From positions 3,188,407-3,252,406 of the forward strand of contig NZ_CP026001.1 of the NCBI RefSeq assembly GCF_003086775.1: a DNA stretch of 64,000 nt, in the 5' to 3' direction. Below the pieces are notes generated by a model that saw nothing but the letters and a program-made list of their open reading frames with translations, searched no databases and was not told the DNA's origin. This document shows positions 29,339 to 38,630 of the stretch, piece after piece. The DNA is from Stenotrophomonas sp. ZAC14D1_NAIMI4_1. GTDB taxonomy: Bacteria > Pseudomonadota > Gammaproteobacteria > Xanthomonadales > Xanthomonadaceae. The position numbers and the translations under genes were made by a program. Numbering within the stretch: the stretch's first letter is position 1; every line of letters starts with the position of its first letter.

Positions 29339-30844
29339 ATGGATCCGATTCTGCTGGGCAAAGGCATCACCGATGATGTGGCCGTCACCCTGCTGCCGAA
29401 ACTCGGCAACCGCCATGGCCTGGTTGCCGGCGCCACCGGCACCGGCAAGACCGTGACCCTGATGACCCTGGCCGAGGGTTTCTCGCGGCTGGGCGTGCCG
29501 GTATTCCTGGCCGATGTGAAGGGCGATGTGTCCGGCCTGGCCGTGCCCGGTACCGGCGCCGATGCGCTGCTGCAGCGCGCCGCCGAGATCGGGGTGGCCG
29601 ACTATGCCCCGGCCGCCAGCCCCACCGTGTTCTGGGATCTCTACGGCAAGCTCGGCCACCCGGTGCGCACCACCATCAGCGAAATGGGCCCCACCCTGCT
29701 GGCGCGCATCCTGGAGTTGAACGACACCCAGGCCGGCGTGCTCGACATCGTTTTCAAACTGGCCGACGACCGCGGCCTGCTGCTGCTGGACATGGATGAC
29801 CTGCGCGCCCTGCTCGGCCTGGTGGCCGAGGAGCGCAAGGACATCTCCACCGAGTACGGTCTGGTCAGCGCGCAGTCGATCGCCGCCATCCAGCGCGCGG
29901 TGCTGCGCCTGGCCCAGGACGGCGGCGAAGGCTTCTTCGGTGAACCGGCGCTGGAACTGGCCGACCTCATGCGGGTCAACCACGACGGCCGCGGCGTGGT
30001 CGGCATCCTCGCCGCCGACCAGCTGGTGCTCAAGCCCAAGCTCTATTCCACGTTCCTGCTGTGGCTGCTGTCGGAACTGTTCGAGCAGCTGCCCGAAGTG
30101 GGCGACCTGGACAAACCCAAGCTGGTCTTCATCTTCGACGAGGCGCACCTGCTGTTCGACGACGCGCCGGCCTCGCTGGTGCAGCGCATCGAGCAGGTGG
30201 TGCGGCTGATCCGCTCCAAGGGCGTGGGCGTGTACTTCTGCTCGCAGTTCCCCGACGACGTGCCGGGCAACATCCTCGGCCAGCTCGGCAACCGCGTGCA
30301 GCATGCGCTGCGCGCCTTCACCCCGCGCGACCAGAAGGCGGTGAAGACCGCCGCCGAGACCTTCGTACCGAACCCGAAGCTGGACGTGGCCAAGGTGCTC
30401 AGCCAGCTCGGCACCGGTGAAGCACTGGTATCCACGCTGCAGGACAAGGGCGTGCCGATGCCGGTGCAGCAGACGATGATCGCCCCGCCGCGCTGCCGGA
30501 TGGGGCCGATCACCGAGGCCGAGCGCGCGCAGGTGCGTGCCGGCAGCCCGGTCGGCACCCGTTACGACACCGCGGTGAACCGCGAATCGGCAGCCGAGCT
30601 GCTGGCCCAGCGCGCGCAGAAGGCGACCGAGAAGGCCGCAGCCCCGGCCGCCCGCAGCCGCGAACAGGATGACGCACAGGAAGGCGGCTTCGGCCAGTCG
30701 ATCAAGGATGCGATCTTCGGCACCAAGCGCCGCCAGGGCATGATCGAAACCATGGCCAAGCAGACCACGCGCACCGTCGGCACCAAGCTGGGCAACCAGA
30801 TCGTGCGTGGCATCCTCGGCGGCATCTTCGGCGGCAAGCGCTGA
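29339..30844 (+). CDS. HerA-like ATPase, DUF853/YjgR family
   Basis: The 501-residue cytoplasmic ATPase has Walker A GATGTGKT (31-38) and Walker B with an Asp-Glu pair in LVFIFDEAHLLF. Near the middle is ISTEYGLVSAQSIAA, and the C-terminus is Gly/Lys-rich. DUF853 proteins belong to the FtsK/HerA superfamily and their role is unknown; some relatives act in defence or DNA end-processing with NurA, which is absent here. It is followed, 51 bp later, by greB. Confidence 0.9.
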   Translation: MDPILLGKGITDDVAVTLLPKLGNRHGLVAGATGTGKTVTLMTLAEGFSRLGVPVFLADVKGDVSGLAVPGTGADALLQRAAEIGVADYAPAASPTVFWDLYGKLGHPVRTTISEMGPTLLARILELNDTQAGVLDIVFKLADDRGLLLLDMDDLRALLGLVAEERKDISTEYGLVSAQSIAAIQRAVLRLAQDGGEGFFGEPALELADLMRVNHDGRGVVGILAADQLVLKPKLYSTFLLWLLSELFEQLPEVGDLDKPKLVFIFDEAHLLFDDAPASLVQRIEQVVRLIRSKGVGVYFCSQFPDDVPGNILGQLGNRVQHALRAFTPRDQKAVKTAAETFVPNPKLDVAKVLSQLGTGEALVSTLQDKGVPMPVQQTMIAPPRCRMGPITEAERAQVRAGSPVGTRYDTAVNRESAAELLAQRAQKATEKAAAPAARSREQDDAQEGGFGQSIKDAIFGTKRRQGMIETMAKQTTRTVGTKLGNQIVRGILGGIFGGKR

Positions 30845-30895
30845 TCTGCTGCTGCCCCGCTCCCCATTTGTCATCCAGAAAAGAAGCCGTACCGC

Positions 30896-31402
30896 ATGTC
30901 CCGCTGGCGTCCCCCCGCAGAAAAAAGCACCGCCCTGATCACTGCCACCGGCCATGCCCGGCTGAAAGCCGAACTGGATGACCTGTGGCGCGTGCGCCGC
31001 CCGGAGGTGGTGAAGGCGCTGGCCGCTGCCGCCGCCGAGGGCGACCGCTCGGAAAATGCCGAGTACACCTACCGCAAGAAGCAGCTGGGCGAAATCGACC
31101 GCCGCGTGCGCTACCTGACCAAGCGCCTGGAATCGCTGCGCGTGGTCGACACCACGCCGACCGACCCGCAGGCGGTGTTCTTCGGGGCGTGGGTGGAGCT
31201 GGAGAACGTGGACAGTGGCGAAACCAGCCGCTATCGCATCGTCGGCCCGGACGAGACCGATGCAGGGCTGGGCTGGATCAGCATCGACTCGCCGCTGGCG
31301 CGGGCGCTGCTGAAGAAGCGCATCGATGACGAGTTCGCAGTGGAGCTGCCCGGCGGCCAGTTCACGTTCGCGGTGATCGGCGTGGAGTACGCGGCGCCGT
31401 AA
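30896..31402 (+). CDS. greB: Transcription elongation factor GreB
   Basis: GreB enters the RNA polymerase secondary channel and stimulates cleavage of backtracked transcripts. The 168-residue product has the coiled-coil tip [22 protein letters not shown], which carries the acidic tip Asp/Glu pair. The C-terminal FKBP-like domain (about 85-165) has [10 protein letters not shown] and [14 protein letters not shown]. Its length and C-terminal VEY ending fit GreB rather than GreA. Confidence 0.93.
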   Translation: MSRWRPPAEKSTALITATGHARLKAELDDLWRVRRPEVVKALAAAAAEGDRSENAEYTYRKKQLGEIDRRVRYLTKRLESLRVVDTTPTDPQAVFFGAWVELENVDSGETSRYRIVGPDETDAGLGWISIDSPLARALLKKRIDDEFAVELPGGQFTFAVIGVEYAAP

Positions 31403-31429
31403 CGTCGACGGTCGGTCGACTGCGCCGCT

Positions 31430-31573
31430 GTTGGTAGAGTCGACTGTTAGTCGACTATCGCGCGCAGCGCGGGGGTTTTCATGGCCCCAAGGGCAATGTA
31501 GTCGACTAACAGTCGACTCTACCAACAGTCGACTCTACCAACAGTCGACTCTACCAACGGTCGACTCTACCGA
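31430..31573. repeat. GTAGAGTCGAC palindrome (28-bp arms) with four 16-bp tandem repeats
   Basis: Arms 31430-31457 and 31499-31526 are perfectly complementary, around a 41-base loop. The right arm then continues as a tandem array of the 16-mer AGTCGACTCTACCAAC at 31511, 31527, 31543 and a degenerate fourth copy at 31559. The last copy holds the stop codon of the DUF3025 gene. It fills the gap between greB and that convergent gene. Confidence 0.9.
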
Positions 31574-32403
31574 AGCAGAGGCAGCGGCGGCGGGTACTGG
31601 CGGCCAGCGCGCAGCGGGCGGAAATAATCGGCGTTGCCGTAGAAGGCATCATCCTGCTGCTCATGCCAGCCGGGAATACCTGCCAACGGCAGCGGCCGCA
31701 GCTGCAGCGGATCACCCAGCACCCTGCCCTCGCCGATGGCGCGCGCAACCGTGTCGATGCACGCGACCTCCTCTTCAGCCTGCACCAGCACGCACTTGCC
31801 GACCAGCAACCGGCCCGGCAGCAGCGCCTGTTCCATCAGCGCGTGGCCGAACACCGCCACGATGCCGATGCCGGCGCCCTGCCAGTGCGACGGTTCAAAC
31901 AGCGCGCGCCAGTCATGCGCATCCCACGCGGCCAGCACGGCCGGATCGCGCACCTGCACGACCACACCGGTTTCATCGAACTGGGTCAGCGCGGCCTGCG
32001 CGCGGTTGCGCTGGCCGGGCGCCATCGCCGCGATGTGCCGGCACTGCTGGGCATTGAGCGCGCGCTTGAGCGACGGCAGGCTGGCCCAGGCCAGTGCGTT
32101 GAACAGGTCGTGCCAGTTATCGGCGCGGGTGGCGATGCGGCCTTGGGCAATACGGGTTTCGTAGTGCAGGCCGTCGGCCAGCAGGGCTGCATCCTGCTCC
32201 ACCAACTGCACGCCCGGCAGCGCCAGCCGGGCATCCAGCACGGAGACGGCCGGCCACCCGGGTCCGGCCAGCAGATCGGCGAAACCGCGCACGCCGGCAA
32301 ACAGCGGATGGTCGAACACCCGCGCATCGACCGCCGCACGCAGCGGCGGGATGAAGCGACGAGGGCCGCCTGCGTCGCCGCCGGCGGCCGTCGCTGCGGT
32401 CAC
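31567..32403 (-). CDS. DUF3025 family protein
   Basis: The 278-residue protein matches DUF3025 in the conserved stretch [18 protein letters not shown], which carries the family His, Asp and Asn, followed by LKRALNAQQ. No catalytic role is established for the family and no signal peptide is present. Its start is a GTG overlapping the rimO stop (GTGA at 32403-32400), so it is cotranslated with rimO. The stop TAG (31569-31567) lies in the last copy of the 16-bp tandem repeat. A C-terminal Pro/Leu-rich tail ends just before it. Confidence 0.85.
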   Translation of the reverse strand: MTAATAAGGDAGGPRRFIPPLRAAVDARVFDHPLFAGVRGFADLLAGPGWPAVSVLDARLALPGVQLVEQDAALLADGLHYETRIAQGRIATRADNWHDLFNALAWASLPSLKRALNAQQCRHIAAMAPGQRNRAQAALTQFDETGVVVQVRDPAVLAAWDAHDWRALFEPSHWQGAGIGIVAVFGHALMEQALLPGRLLVGKCVLVQAEEEVACIDTVARAIGEGRVLGDPLQLRPLPLAGIPGWHEQQDDAFYGNADYFRPLRAGRQYPPPLPLLR

Positions 32404-33761
32404 AGCACCTTGAGGTCGAACGCCGGGCGGGCAGCGCTGGGCAGCGCGTCACCGTACAGATCGTGCTCGTCGCTCTCGGTGATTTCCACGTTGACGAACT
32501 CGCCCACGCGCAGCGGCACCTGGTCGGCGTTCTGGATGTGCACCAGACCGTCGATTTCCGGGGCATCGGCCTTGGAACGGGCCACGGCGATATCGCCTTC
32601 GATGGCATCGACCAGGCACTGCTGCACGGTGCCGATCTTGGCTTCCAGGCGTGCAGCGGAAATCTGCGCCTGCTTTTCCATGAAGCGCGCCAGGCGCTCC
32701 TGCTTCACTTCTTCCGGCACCGCGTCCGGCAGGTCGTTGGCGGTGGCGCCCTCGACCGGCGAATAGGCAAACGCGCCCACGCGGTCCAGCTGCGCTTCGT
32801 CCAGGAACGACAGCAGTTCTTCGAACTCGGCCTCGGTCTCGCCCGGGAAGCCGACGATGAAGGTCGAACGCACGGTGATGTCCGGGGCGATACGGCGCCA
32901 GTTCTGCACGCGCTCGAGGGTCTTCTCGACCGCACCGGGGCGCTTCATCAGGCGCAGGATGCGCGGGCTGGCGTGCTGGAACGGAATGTCCAGGTACGGC
33001 AGGATGCGGTTTTCCGCCATCAGCGGCACCACCTCGTCCACGTGCGGGTACGGGTAGACGTAGTGCATGCGCACCCAGGCATCGAGTTCGGACAGGCCTT
33101 CGCACAGCGCCTTCAGGCGGGTCTGGTAAGCCTTGTCGCGCCACATCTTCTCGGCGTACTTCACGTCCACGCCATAGGCCGAGGTGTCCTGCGAAACCAC
33201 CAGCAGTTCGCGCACGCCGCCGCGCACCAGGCGCTCGGCTTCGCGCAGCACCTCATCCACCGGGCGCGAGACCAGCTTGCCGCGCATCGACGGGATGATG
33301 CAGAAGCTGCACTTGTGGTTGCAGCCTTCGGAAATCTTCAGGTACGCGTAGTGGCGCGGGGTCAGCTTGATGCCGTAGTCCGGCACCAGGTCCACGAACG
33401 GGTCGTGCTTGGGCGGCAGCGCTTCGTGCACCGCTTCCATCACGCTCTGGTAGTCCTGCGGGCCGGACACCGCCAGCACGTTCGGGTACGCCTCGCGGAT
33501 CTGCTCCGGGCGCTTGCCCAGGCAGCCGGTGACGATGACCTTGCCGTTCTGGTTCATCGCCTCGCCGATGGCGTCCAGCGACTCGGTCACCGCCGAATCG
33601 ATGAAGCCGCAGGTGTTGACCACCACCACGTCGGCCGAATCGTAGGACGGGACGATGTCATAACCTTCCGAGCGGAGCTGGGTGAGGATGCGCTCGGAAT
33701 CGACAAGGGCCTTCGGGCAGCCAAGGCTGACGAAGCCGACTTTGGGGTTCAGCTGGGACAT
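32400..33761 (-). CDS. rimO: Ribosomal protein uS12 methylthiotransferase RimO
   Basis: RimO is a radical-SAM enzyme that adds a methylthio group to an Asp of ribosomal protein S12. The 453-residue product has the N-terminal UPF0004 domain with [15 protein letters not shown] (Cys15 among its cluster ligands). The radical-SAM motif is in [14 protein letters not shown], and a TRAM domain lies at the C-terminus. The ATG at 33761 begins the usual [17 protein letters not shown]; the longer frame runs into the hairpin leader and is not used. Confidence 0.96.
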   Translation of the reverse strand: MSQLNPKVGFVSLGCPKALVDSERILTQLRSEGYDIVPSYDSADVVVVNTCGFIDSAVTESLDAIGEAMNQNGKVIVTGCLGKRPEQIREAYPNVLAVSGPQDYQSVMEAVHEALPPKHDPFVDLVPDYGIKLTPRHYAYLKISEGCNHKCSFCIIPSMRGKLVSRPVDEVLREAERLVRGGVRELLVVSQDTSAYGVDVKYAEKMWRDKAYQTRLKALCEGLSELDAWVRMHYVYPYPHVDEVVPLMAENRILPYLDIPFQHASPRILRLMKRPGAVEKTLERVQNWRRIAPDITVRSTFIVGFPGETEAEFEELLSFLDEAQLDRVGAFAYSPVEGATANDLPDAVPEEVKQERLARFMEKQAQISAARLEAKIGTVQQCLVDAIEGDIAVARSKADAPEIDGLVHIQNADQVPLRVGEFVNVEITESDEHDLYGDALPSAARPAFDLKVL

Positions 33762-33789
33762 GGAAATCGCGGGACTCTGGGGGCCTGGG

Positions 33790-33846
33790 CCCCTGCCGGC
33801 ATGGCAGGGGGTCCTGGGGGCCGGGGCCTGAAAGGGCGCCAGTATA
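33790..33846 (-). promoter_or_regulatory. Candidate rimO promoter and leader hairpin
   Basis: On the minus strand a strong -10-like TATACT reads from 33846 to 33841, though no good -35 is seen 17 bp upstream. About 30 nt before the rimO start, a stem (33790-33797 with 33803-33810, loop GGCAT) could fold in the leader. Confidence 0.35.
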
Positions 33847-33906
33847 ACGGGGTTGATGCGCCACCTCTGAACGACAGATCGGCTGATCCCCTGCCCGCTC
33901 GGCACC

Positions 33907-34137
33907 CTACCGCCTGAGCGTGTACCACCCGTCGTCGGGCGGTATCGAACGACCGTCACCATCGCTTTCTTCGCGGAAGGCTTCAGGCCTCAACAGTTGC
34001 AGGAACTGTCGCCTTGCGGCCGGTATGCCCTTCAACCGCCATTGGCTGACAGAAGCGGAGCTCACCTCGCATATGCGGGCCACCCTGCCGGTCCCTCCCA
34101 TGCGATCGATGACGGTAGAAGCACTAGGATTTTTCAT
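33907..34137 (-). CDS. Small Cro/YdaS-like HTH protein
   Basis: The 76-residue product carries an HTH in [30 protein letters not shown] (residues about 10-40), with SVSQW as the likely recognition helix. A short acidic tail follows. Such proteins are prophage Cro-like regulators or YdaS-type antitoxins. It is divergent from the S24 repressor across 72 bp. Its candidate promoter (34172-34144) predicts transcription starting at or next to the ATG, and no Shine-Dalgarno is visible, so the mRNA may be leaderless. Confidence 0.75.
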   Translation of the reverse strand: MKNPSASTVIDRMGGTGRVARICEVSSASVSQWRLKGIPAARRQFLQLLRPEAFREESDGDGRSIPPDDGWYTLRR

Positions 34138-34143
34138 GGCCTG

Positions 34144-34211
34144 AAATTAGACACATCTAATTCACGGGTCAATAGCCACTCCTAATTAGCTAAGAATTAG
34201 TCTTTCCTAAT
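34144..34211. promoter_or_regulatory. Operator region with repeated AATTAG half-sites and divergent promoters
   Basis: The 72-bp gap carries ATTAG-N6-CTAAT sites at 34146-34161 (extended AATTAG/CTAATT at 34145-34162) and 34196-34211, centres exactly 50 bp apart. A CTAATTAG palindrome lies between (34182-34189). For the minus strand there is a -35 TTGACC (34172-34167), 17-bp spacer and -10 TAATTT (34149-34144), so the left site covers the -10. The right site overlaps the repressor start codon. This is the layout of a CI/Cro-type switch. Confidence 0.7.
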
Positions 34212-34884
34212 GACTACTCTTTCTGAACGCTTGGCCCGTGCACTCCGACACGCCCAGATCACCAAGGCCCATCTGGCCCGAGAGGTCGGCGTTTCAGCAC
34301 CGAGCGTCCATAACTGGTTCAGCGGAAAGGCAAAATTTCTGCGTGGAGCGAACCTCTTGGCGGCGGCCAAGGTGCTCGGAGTCAGTGAATCCTGGCTCGC
34401 GACCGGTAACGGCACGATGCTGCCCCCAGGCGCCATCGCAGATGGCAAGCCGGCGGTCGAGGAGATGGGACCGCCTCCGGGATACGTTCGCTTCAACGTC
34501 CTGGAAGCAGACACGGGTGTCACCTACGACACACCCGAGGTGATGAGAACGATCGAGGTTGCCGAATGGGAGGTGCGACGGAAGCTCGGCTTCCTGCCGC
34601 AGCCCGGACGCATCCAGATCATCACCGGTCGCGGGCCCTCGATGCGGCCCAAGCTGGAAGATGGCGACATCGTCTGGATCGATACCAACTTCGATCACTT
34701 TGACGGTGACGACTACTACCTCATCACCCTTGGCGGCGAAACCCAGATCAAGATGCTGCAGAAGCGGGGCGATGGCCTGTACGTGGTGAGCGTGAACACG
34801 GACTTCCCGCCCTATCGCCCCGAGCCCGGCAACGTCAGCATCCTTGGCAAGGCGCTGGTCCATGCGGGGCTGCGCAAGTTCTGA
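34210..34884 (+). CDS. XRE-family repressor with S24 (LexA/CI-like) peptidase domain
   Basis: The 224-residue protein has an XRE HTH (about 8-60, with LAREVGVSAPSVHNWFSG) and a C-terminal S24 domain (about 110-224). The dyad is Ser144 in GRGPSMRP and Lys181 in TQIKML, 37 residues apart as in LexA. No Ala-Gly or Cys-Gly pair occurs between the two domains; the only Ala-Gly is at the C-terminus. Self-cleavage at a usual site is therefore uncertain. No Shine-Dalgarno precedes the ATG. It probably controls itself and the Cro-like gene through the AATTAG operators. Confidence 0.85.
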   Translation: MTTLSERLARALRHAQITKAHLAREVGVSAPSVHNWFSGKAKFLRGANLLAAAKVLGVSESWLATGNGTMLPPGAIADGKPAVEEMGPPPGYVRFNVLEADTGVTYDTPEVMRTIEVAEWEVRRKLGFLPQPGRIQIITGRGPSMRPKLEDGDIVWIDTNFDHFDGDDYYLITLGGETQIKMLQKRGDGLYVVSVNTDFPPYRPEPGNVSILGKALVHAGLRKF

Positions 34885-35046
34885 GAGGAGCCCCGTTGCT
34901 ACAGGACTTCTTCACTATTTTTGGATTCTGCAGATGGAAGGCAGGCAAATTGTAAAAACGTGTTGATCTCAATAATGCGAATAGAAGTCGGCATCCAGAT
35001 TGACTTCACCGCCACCAACGCGCGTTTACAGTCTGGCTCCAGAAAA

Positions 35047-37287
35047 TCATTCATCTTTTTCTTTGACCATGGCCGCAAGCAAGTTACGAGCGCGCGAATC
35101 CGGCCTGGTCTTCGTTAAATTTGTGAGCTTCCGCTTCACCAACTCTAGGTCCATGAACCTTTCCACATGCTCCTCATATAGCGGCCGAGTCACAACGCCA
35201 TTGGAACTACGCCATCCCCTCATTCGTTCCAGAACATGTAAGAGACCGTAATCGGAGTCAACCCATTCTTTCAGCTTTTCGCGAACCTCGTTTGTCACAC
35301 CCGGATCGAACTGCACCAGCGCGTAAAGGAAAGGAAGCAGGCGATCAATGGTTTCAATTTCGGAAACCCCCATCCCCCGGAATCTCGAAATCAATTCAGA
35401 ACCCGCACAATCAAGCTCCGCCGCGGAAAAAATCCAATTCTCCTCACTCTCTGAACGGTCGCCATAGATCCCATGCGCAAAAACCTCTCGCCTGAAGATA
35501 TTAACCAGCCACTCAATGGATGATACCCCTCCAAAAATTTGAGTTACCAAAACTGCTCTAGCTGCCGGCGTTGCTCGACCCCAGAGAGTAGCGAAAAGCA
35601 TCTCACCATCGTGCCAAACGGAATTAATCCCAAAGCCACTCTCATGTTCAGGTCCGGAAAAGACATGCATCACGTCAGCCAAGGCATATATCAAGCCCGA
35701 AAGTGCATCGTCAGGCAGTGATTCGACAGCACCCTCAATCCGGTCAATAAGCATACTTATGCCGAGCCCCCCACCCGAGTCCTTTCGAGTTGCCAGCGAA
35801 AGCATCTTTTGCACCCCACCCTTAAGGTTAAGACGAGAACTTTCAATCAACCCCTCAAGCTCATAGTCACTGATTGCCCCGTGGGGCGCAGAAAAAGCAA
35901 AGTACAAACGGTGATGGTGCAGACTGGAAAGCCTTCCATTGCGACCAGATACCACACCATCGGTCTCGTAAAGACTCAATACCATCTCGCCGGGCCGGCC
36001 GTTCACATTACTGCGCGCCTTAACTCCAGGAAGAATTTCGGCAAGCATACTGAGTCGCCCAGCCACCGAAGCACCCGGCTGCATAGAATTGAGAATTGCT
36101 CTCAACGCATCTTCATCCGCTTGCTTTTGAGCATCTTGGATTCCAGCCCCAGCATTGAGCGCCGAGAACTCCACCAAGTAATACTCCACCCACTTGAATA
36201 AATCGTGGCTTTGCAATCGAATCAACTGCAGCCAAACCAAATCCGCAATATCGACCTGCCCTGCAATGTGCCCACCGTAGAACCTGAGAGCATTTATCGC
36301 CCGGACTACGTGTCTCGGAGTCGAAAGGCCAAGACCTCCTTCAAAATCTATTACCCGCTCCAGCCTATCGTGGACACCCATACCACCAACATCACTCACC
36401 GCTAGAACTTCAGAAAAATAATTCATAATCTCCGCACGCAGCATCCTGCGAAGATCAAACGACTGCGGACGTGGAATAGGATAGGAGACCTGGACGATCT
36501 TACCCAAGAAATCGTCACCATCCGCCAACTGCAGAGCAGACTCAAGACTCTTTGCAACCACGGCGCGCGAATAGCAAAGAACAAACACAATGTTTGGGAA
36601 ATCAACAACCGCGCGGACCAATCGCAAAACCTCCACAACCTCTTGCGGTTCCAAACGATCTAGATCATCGATTAGTACAACGATCTTCCTATCCAGATTT
36701 GCAAGCTCTCTACTGAGCTTCGCCTTTTCGTCCGCCAGTGAATCCGTGTCAAGCCATGAGTCCACAAATTCTTTCCCCACGTGCACTGCTGCTCCGGCCG
36801 CGCCTCCCGAAAAACCAATGTCCGCCAGACGAGCAGCCTGCACTACCCTTCCCGAAAATTTAGAGTAAAGACGCTTGATCCGGCTAGCACGCCGCCATCG
36901 CGCGAGGTAGCCGGGCCTCGACAACACCTGCAAGACTCTCCCCAGAACGGTAGATGCCCGAGACGGGGTAACAATATTAATCGATGCATTGAGAATCTCT
37001 GAAAACAGCTCATGCAGCAACCCTTCTCTGGAGCTGATCAACCAAGGGAGAAATGAGATAACCTCAGCAGGCGAGTCCTCTTCACTAATGGCGGCGACCA
37101 CCAGATTAATGAAGCTGGATTTCCCCGCCCCCCAATCTCCCTCAATACCTATGACAAAACCATCGGGAGACGACATTGAATGAATTGATCGCGCTACCAG
37201 CCTTGCAGCATCTCCAAATCCGAGCAAATCCTCACCAAAACTACCAATCGGCTTATCTCCGTGATAGCTGAAATTTCGCCTATCCAT
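35047..37287 (-). CDS. KAP-family P-loop NTPase, low-GC
   Basis: From the ATG at 37287 (AGGAAG spaced 7 nt) the product is 746 residues; ATG 37293 and a TTG at 37314 are alternatives with poorer spacing. Walker A is GDWGAGKS (50-57). Walker B is VVLIDDLDR (203-211), the DDLDR form typical of KAP NTPases, and between them lies a Gly/Ala-rich segment that may be the membrane-associated insert. The C-terminal 480 residues are unassigned and helical. KAP proteins include F-plasmid PifA, a phage-exclusion factor. The gene is clearly less GC-rich (26 of 60 at 36181-36240, against 44 of 60 at 37861-37920) and lacks codon bias of neighbours, so it was probably acquired. Confidence 0.88.
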   Translation of the reverse strand: MDRRNFSYHGDKPIGSFGEDLLGFGDAARLVARSIHSMSSPDGFVIGIEGDWGAGKSSFINLVVAAISEEDSPAEVISFLPWLISSREGLLHELFSEILNASINIVTPSRASTVLGRVLQVLSRPGYLARWRRASRIKRLYSKFSGRVVQAARLADIGFSGGAAGAAVHVGKEFVDSWLDTDSLADEKAKLSRELANLDRKIVVLIDDLDRLEPQEVVEVLRLVRAVVDFPNIVFVLCYSRAVVAKSLESALQLADGDDFLGKIVQVSYPIPRPQSFDLRRMLRAEIMNYFSEVLAVSDVGGMGVHDRLERVIDFEGGLGLSTPRHVVRAINALRFYGGHIAGQVDIADLVWLQLIRLQSHDLFKWVEYYLVEFSALNAGAGIQDAQKQADEDALRAILNSMQPGASVAGRLSMLAEILPGVKARSNVNGRPGEMVLSLYETDGVVSGRNGRLSSLHHHRLYFAFSAPHGAISDYELEGLIESSRLNLKGGVQKMLSLATRKDSGGGLGISMLIDRIEGAVESLPDDALSGLIYALADVMHVFSGPEHESGFGINSVWHDGEMLFATLWGRATPAARAVLVTQIFGGVSSIEWLVNIFRREVFAHGIYGDRSESEENWIFSAAELDCAGSELISRFRGMGVSEIETIDRLLPFLYALVQFDPGVTNEVREKLKEWVDSDYGLLHVLERMRGWRSSNGVVTRPLYEEHVERFMDLELVKRKLTNLTKTRPDSRARNLLAAMVKEKDE

Positions 37288-37524
37288 AGCCATTCTTCCT
37301 GATGAATTTTCCAACGATGAGAACCGAGATCGCCGAAGGCATCCTGGTCCGGAATTTTTGCGCGTCTAGAGAAATCTAGCGGGCACGATACGGTGCATCA
37401 GTGTAGCGGGCTTAGGAGCGCCCTCTGAATGGCCAGCCGCCTGATCGGGCACAGCCGCTGACACGCCGCTAACCCGGCCAGCGTCGACAATGCAGGCCTG
37501 TCCCCTGCAACGAGGTACCCGACG

Positions 37525-38196
37525 ATGTCCGAATGGATCACCCTGGATACGCATCATGGCCCGGTCCGCGCCTGGCAGGTCCTGCCCGAGGGCAAGCCGC
37601 GCGCGGCGCTGGTGGTCATACAGGAAATCTTCGGGGTCAATGCGCACATGCGCGGGGTCGCCGAGCGCTTCGCCGCCGAAGGCTACGCCGTGCTGGCGCC
37701 GTCGTTCTTCGATCTGGTCGATGGCCCGGAGTCCGACCCCGACGCCCTGCCCTACAGCCCGGAAGGCGTGAAGGACGGCCTGGAACGGGTCAACACCCTG
37801 GGCATGGAAAAGGCGCTCGAAGTGGTGCGCGCGGCGGCGACGCGCCTGGCCCCCTACGGCAAGGTCGGCACCGTCGGCTACTGCTGGGGCGGCAGCGTGG
37901 CCCTGTTGGCGGCGATGCGCCTGGGCCTGCCGTCGGCCAGCTACTACGGCGGCCGCAACGTCAATTTCCTCGACGAAACGCCGAAGGCGCCGGTGATCTT
38001 CCACTTCGGCGCCCAGGACAAGAGCATCCCGCCGGAGGCCGTGCAGGCCCACCGCGAAAAGCTGCCGCAGATGGCCACCTACGTCTATCCGGCCGACCAC
38101 GCCTTCAACCGGGAGGTCGGACATGCGTATGATCCAGACAGCGCCGCCCTGGCGCTGCAACGCACCCTCGATTTCTTCACGGAGCATCTTGGATGA
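37525..38196 (+). CDS. Dienelactone hydrolase family protein
   Basis: The 223-residue alpha/beta hydrolase shows the DLH triad: Cys120 in VGYCWGGS, Asp165 in FGAQD and His192 in ADHAFN. The N-terminal part has QEIFGVNAHMRG, also typical. The family hydrolyses dienelactone and other small esters or lactones, and the natural substrate here is unknown. Its stop overlaps the HIT gene start by 4 nt (ATGA at 38193). Confidence 0.93.
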   Translation: MSEWITLDTHHGPVRAWQVLPEGKPRAALVVIQEIFGVNAHMRGVAERFAAEGYAVLAPSFFDLVDGPESDPDALPYSPEGVKDGLERVNTLGMEKALEVVRAAATRLAPYGKVGTVGYCWGGSVALLAAMRLGLPSASYYGGRNVNFLDETPKAPVIFHFGAQDKSIPPEAVQAHREKLPQMATYVYPADHAFNREVGHAYDPDSAALALQRTLDFFTEHLG

Positions 38197-38615
38197 GCGA
38201 TTTCGAACTGGATTCACGCCTGGCCACCGACAGCGTGCTGGTTGCTGAAGGACCGTTGTCGCAAGTGCGGTTGATGAACGACGAACGATTCCCCTGGCTG
38301 GTCCTGGTGCCGCGCCTGGCCGGGATCACAGAGTGGATCGAGCTGGACGGCGAGCAGCAGGACAAGCTGCGCACCGAACTCAACCGCGCCTGCAAGGCCC
38401 TGCATGGCTCGGACGGGGTGGAGAAGATCAACATCGGGGCGCTGGGCAACATCGTGCGCCAGCTGCATTTCCACGTGATCGGCCGCCATGACGGCGATCC
38501 TGCATGGCCCGGCCCGGTCTGGGGCAGCGGGCCAGCGCACCGTTACGAGCCGGCCGCGCTGGACCAGCATGTCGCCTACTGGAAGGAACGGCTAGGATAT
38601 CCGGCCCACCCCTGA
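38193..38615 (+). CDS. HIT-domain protein
   Basis: The 140-residue HIT-family protein has the family strand QLHFHVIGRH, where HxHxH-type His residues serve as nucleophile and ligands. IGALGNIV lies in the preceding helix. HIT proteins are nucleotide hydrolases or transferases; the exact substrate is unknown. It is translationally coupled to the dienelactone hydrolase and followed, 15 bp later, by a tiny membrane protein gene. Confidence 0.88.
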   Translation: MSDFELDSRLATDSVLVAEGPLSQVRLMNDERFPWLVLVPRLAGITEWIELDGEQQDKLRTELNRACKALHGSDGVEKINIGALGNIVRQLHFHVIGRHDGDPAWPGPVWGSGPAHRYEPAALDQHVAYWKERLGYPAHP

Positions 38616-38630
38616 GCCTTTGACGACCCG

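Noticed and set aside
29216..31525. N-terminal extension of the transglycosylase frame
   Set aside because: It passes through greB and the HerA-like gene on the other strand; the signal peptide begins at 29215.
31511..31573. CRISPR or phage attachment site
   Set aside because: The 16-mers are contiguous with no spacers and match the adjoining REP arm.
35292..36868. Several plus-strand frames opposite the KAP gene (35292-35495, 35809-36201, 36205-36405, 36590-36868)
   Set aside because: All are antisense to a single intact 746-residue KAP gene and lack family similarity.
33845..37400. Direct-repeat attachment sites bounding the KAP island
   Set aside because: No exact repeat of useful length was found at both ends, and no integrase is present; the ends cannot be fixed by eye.
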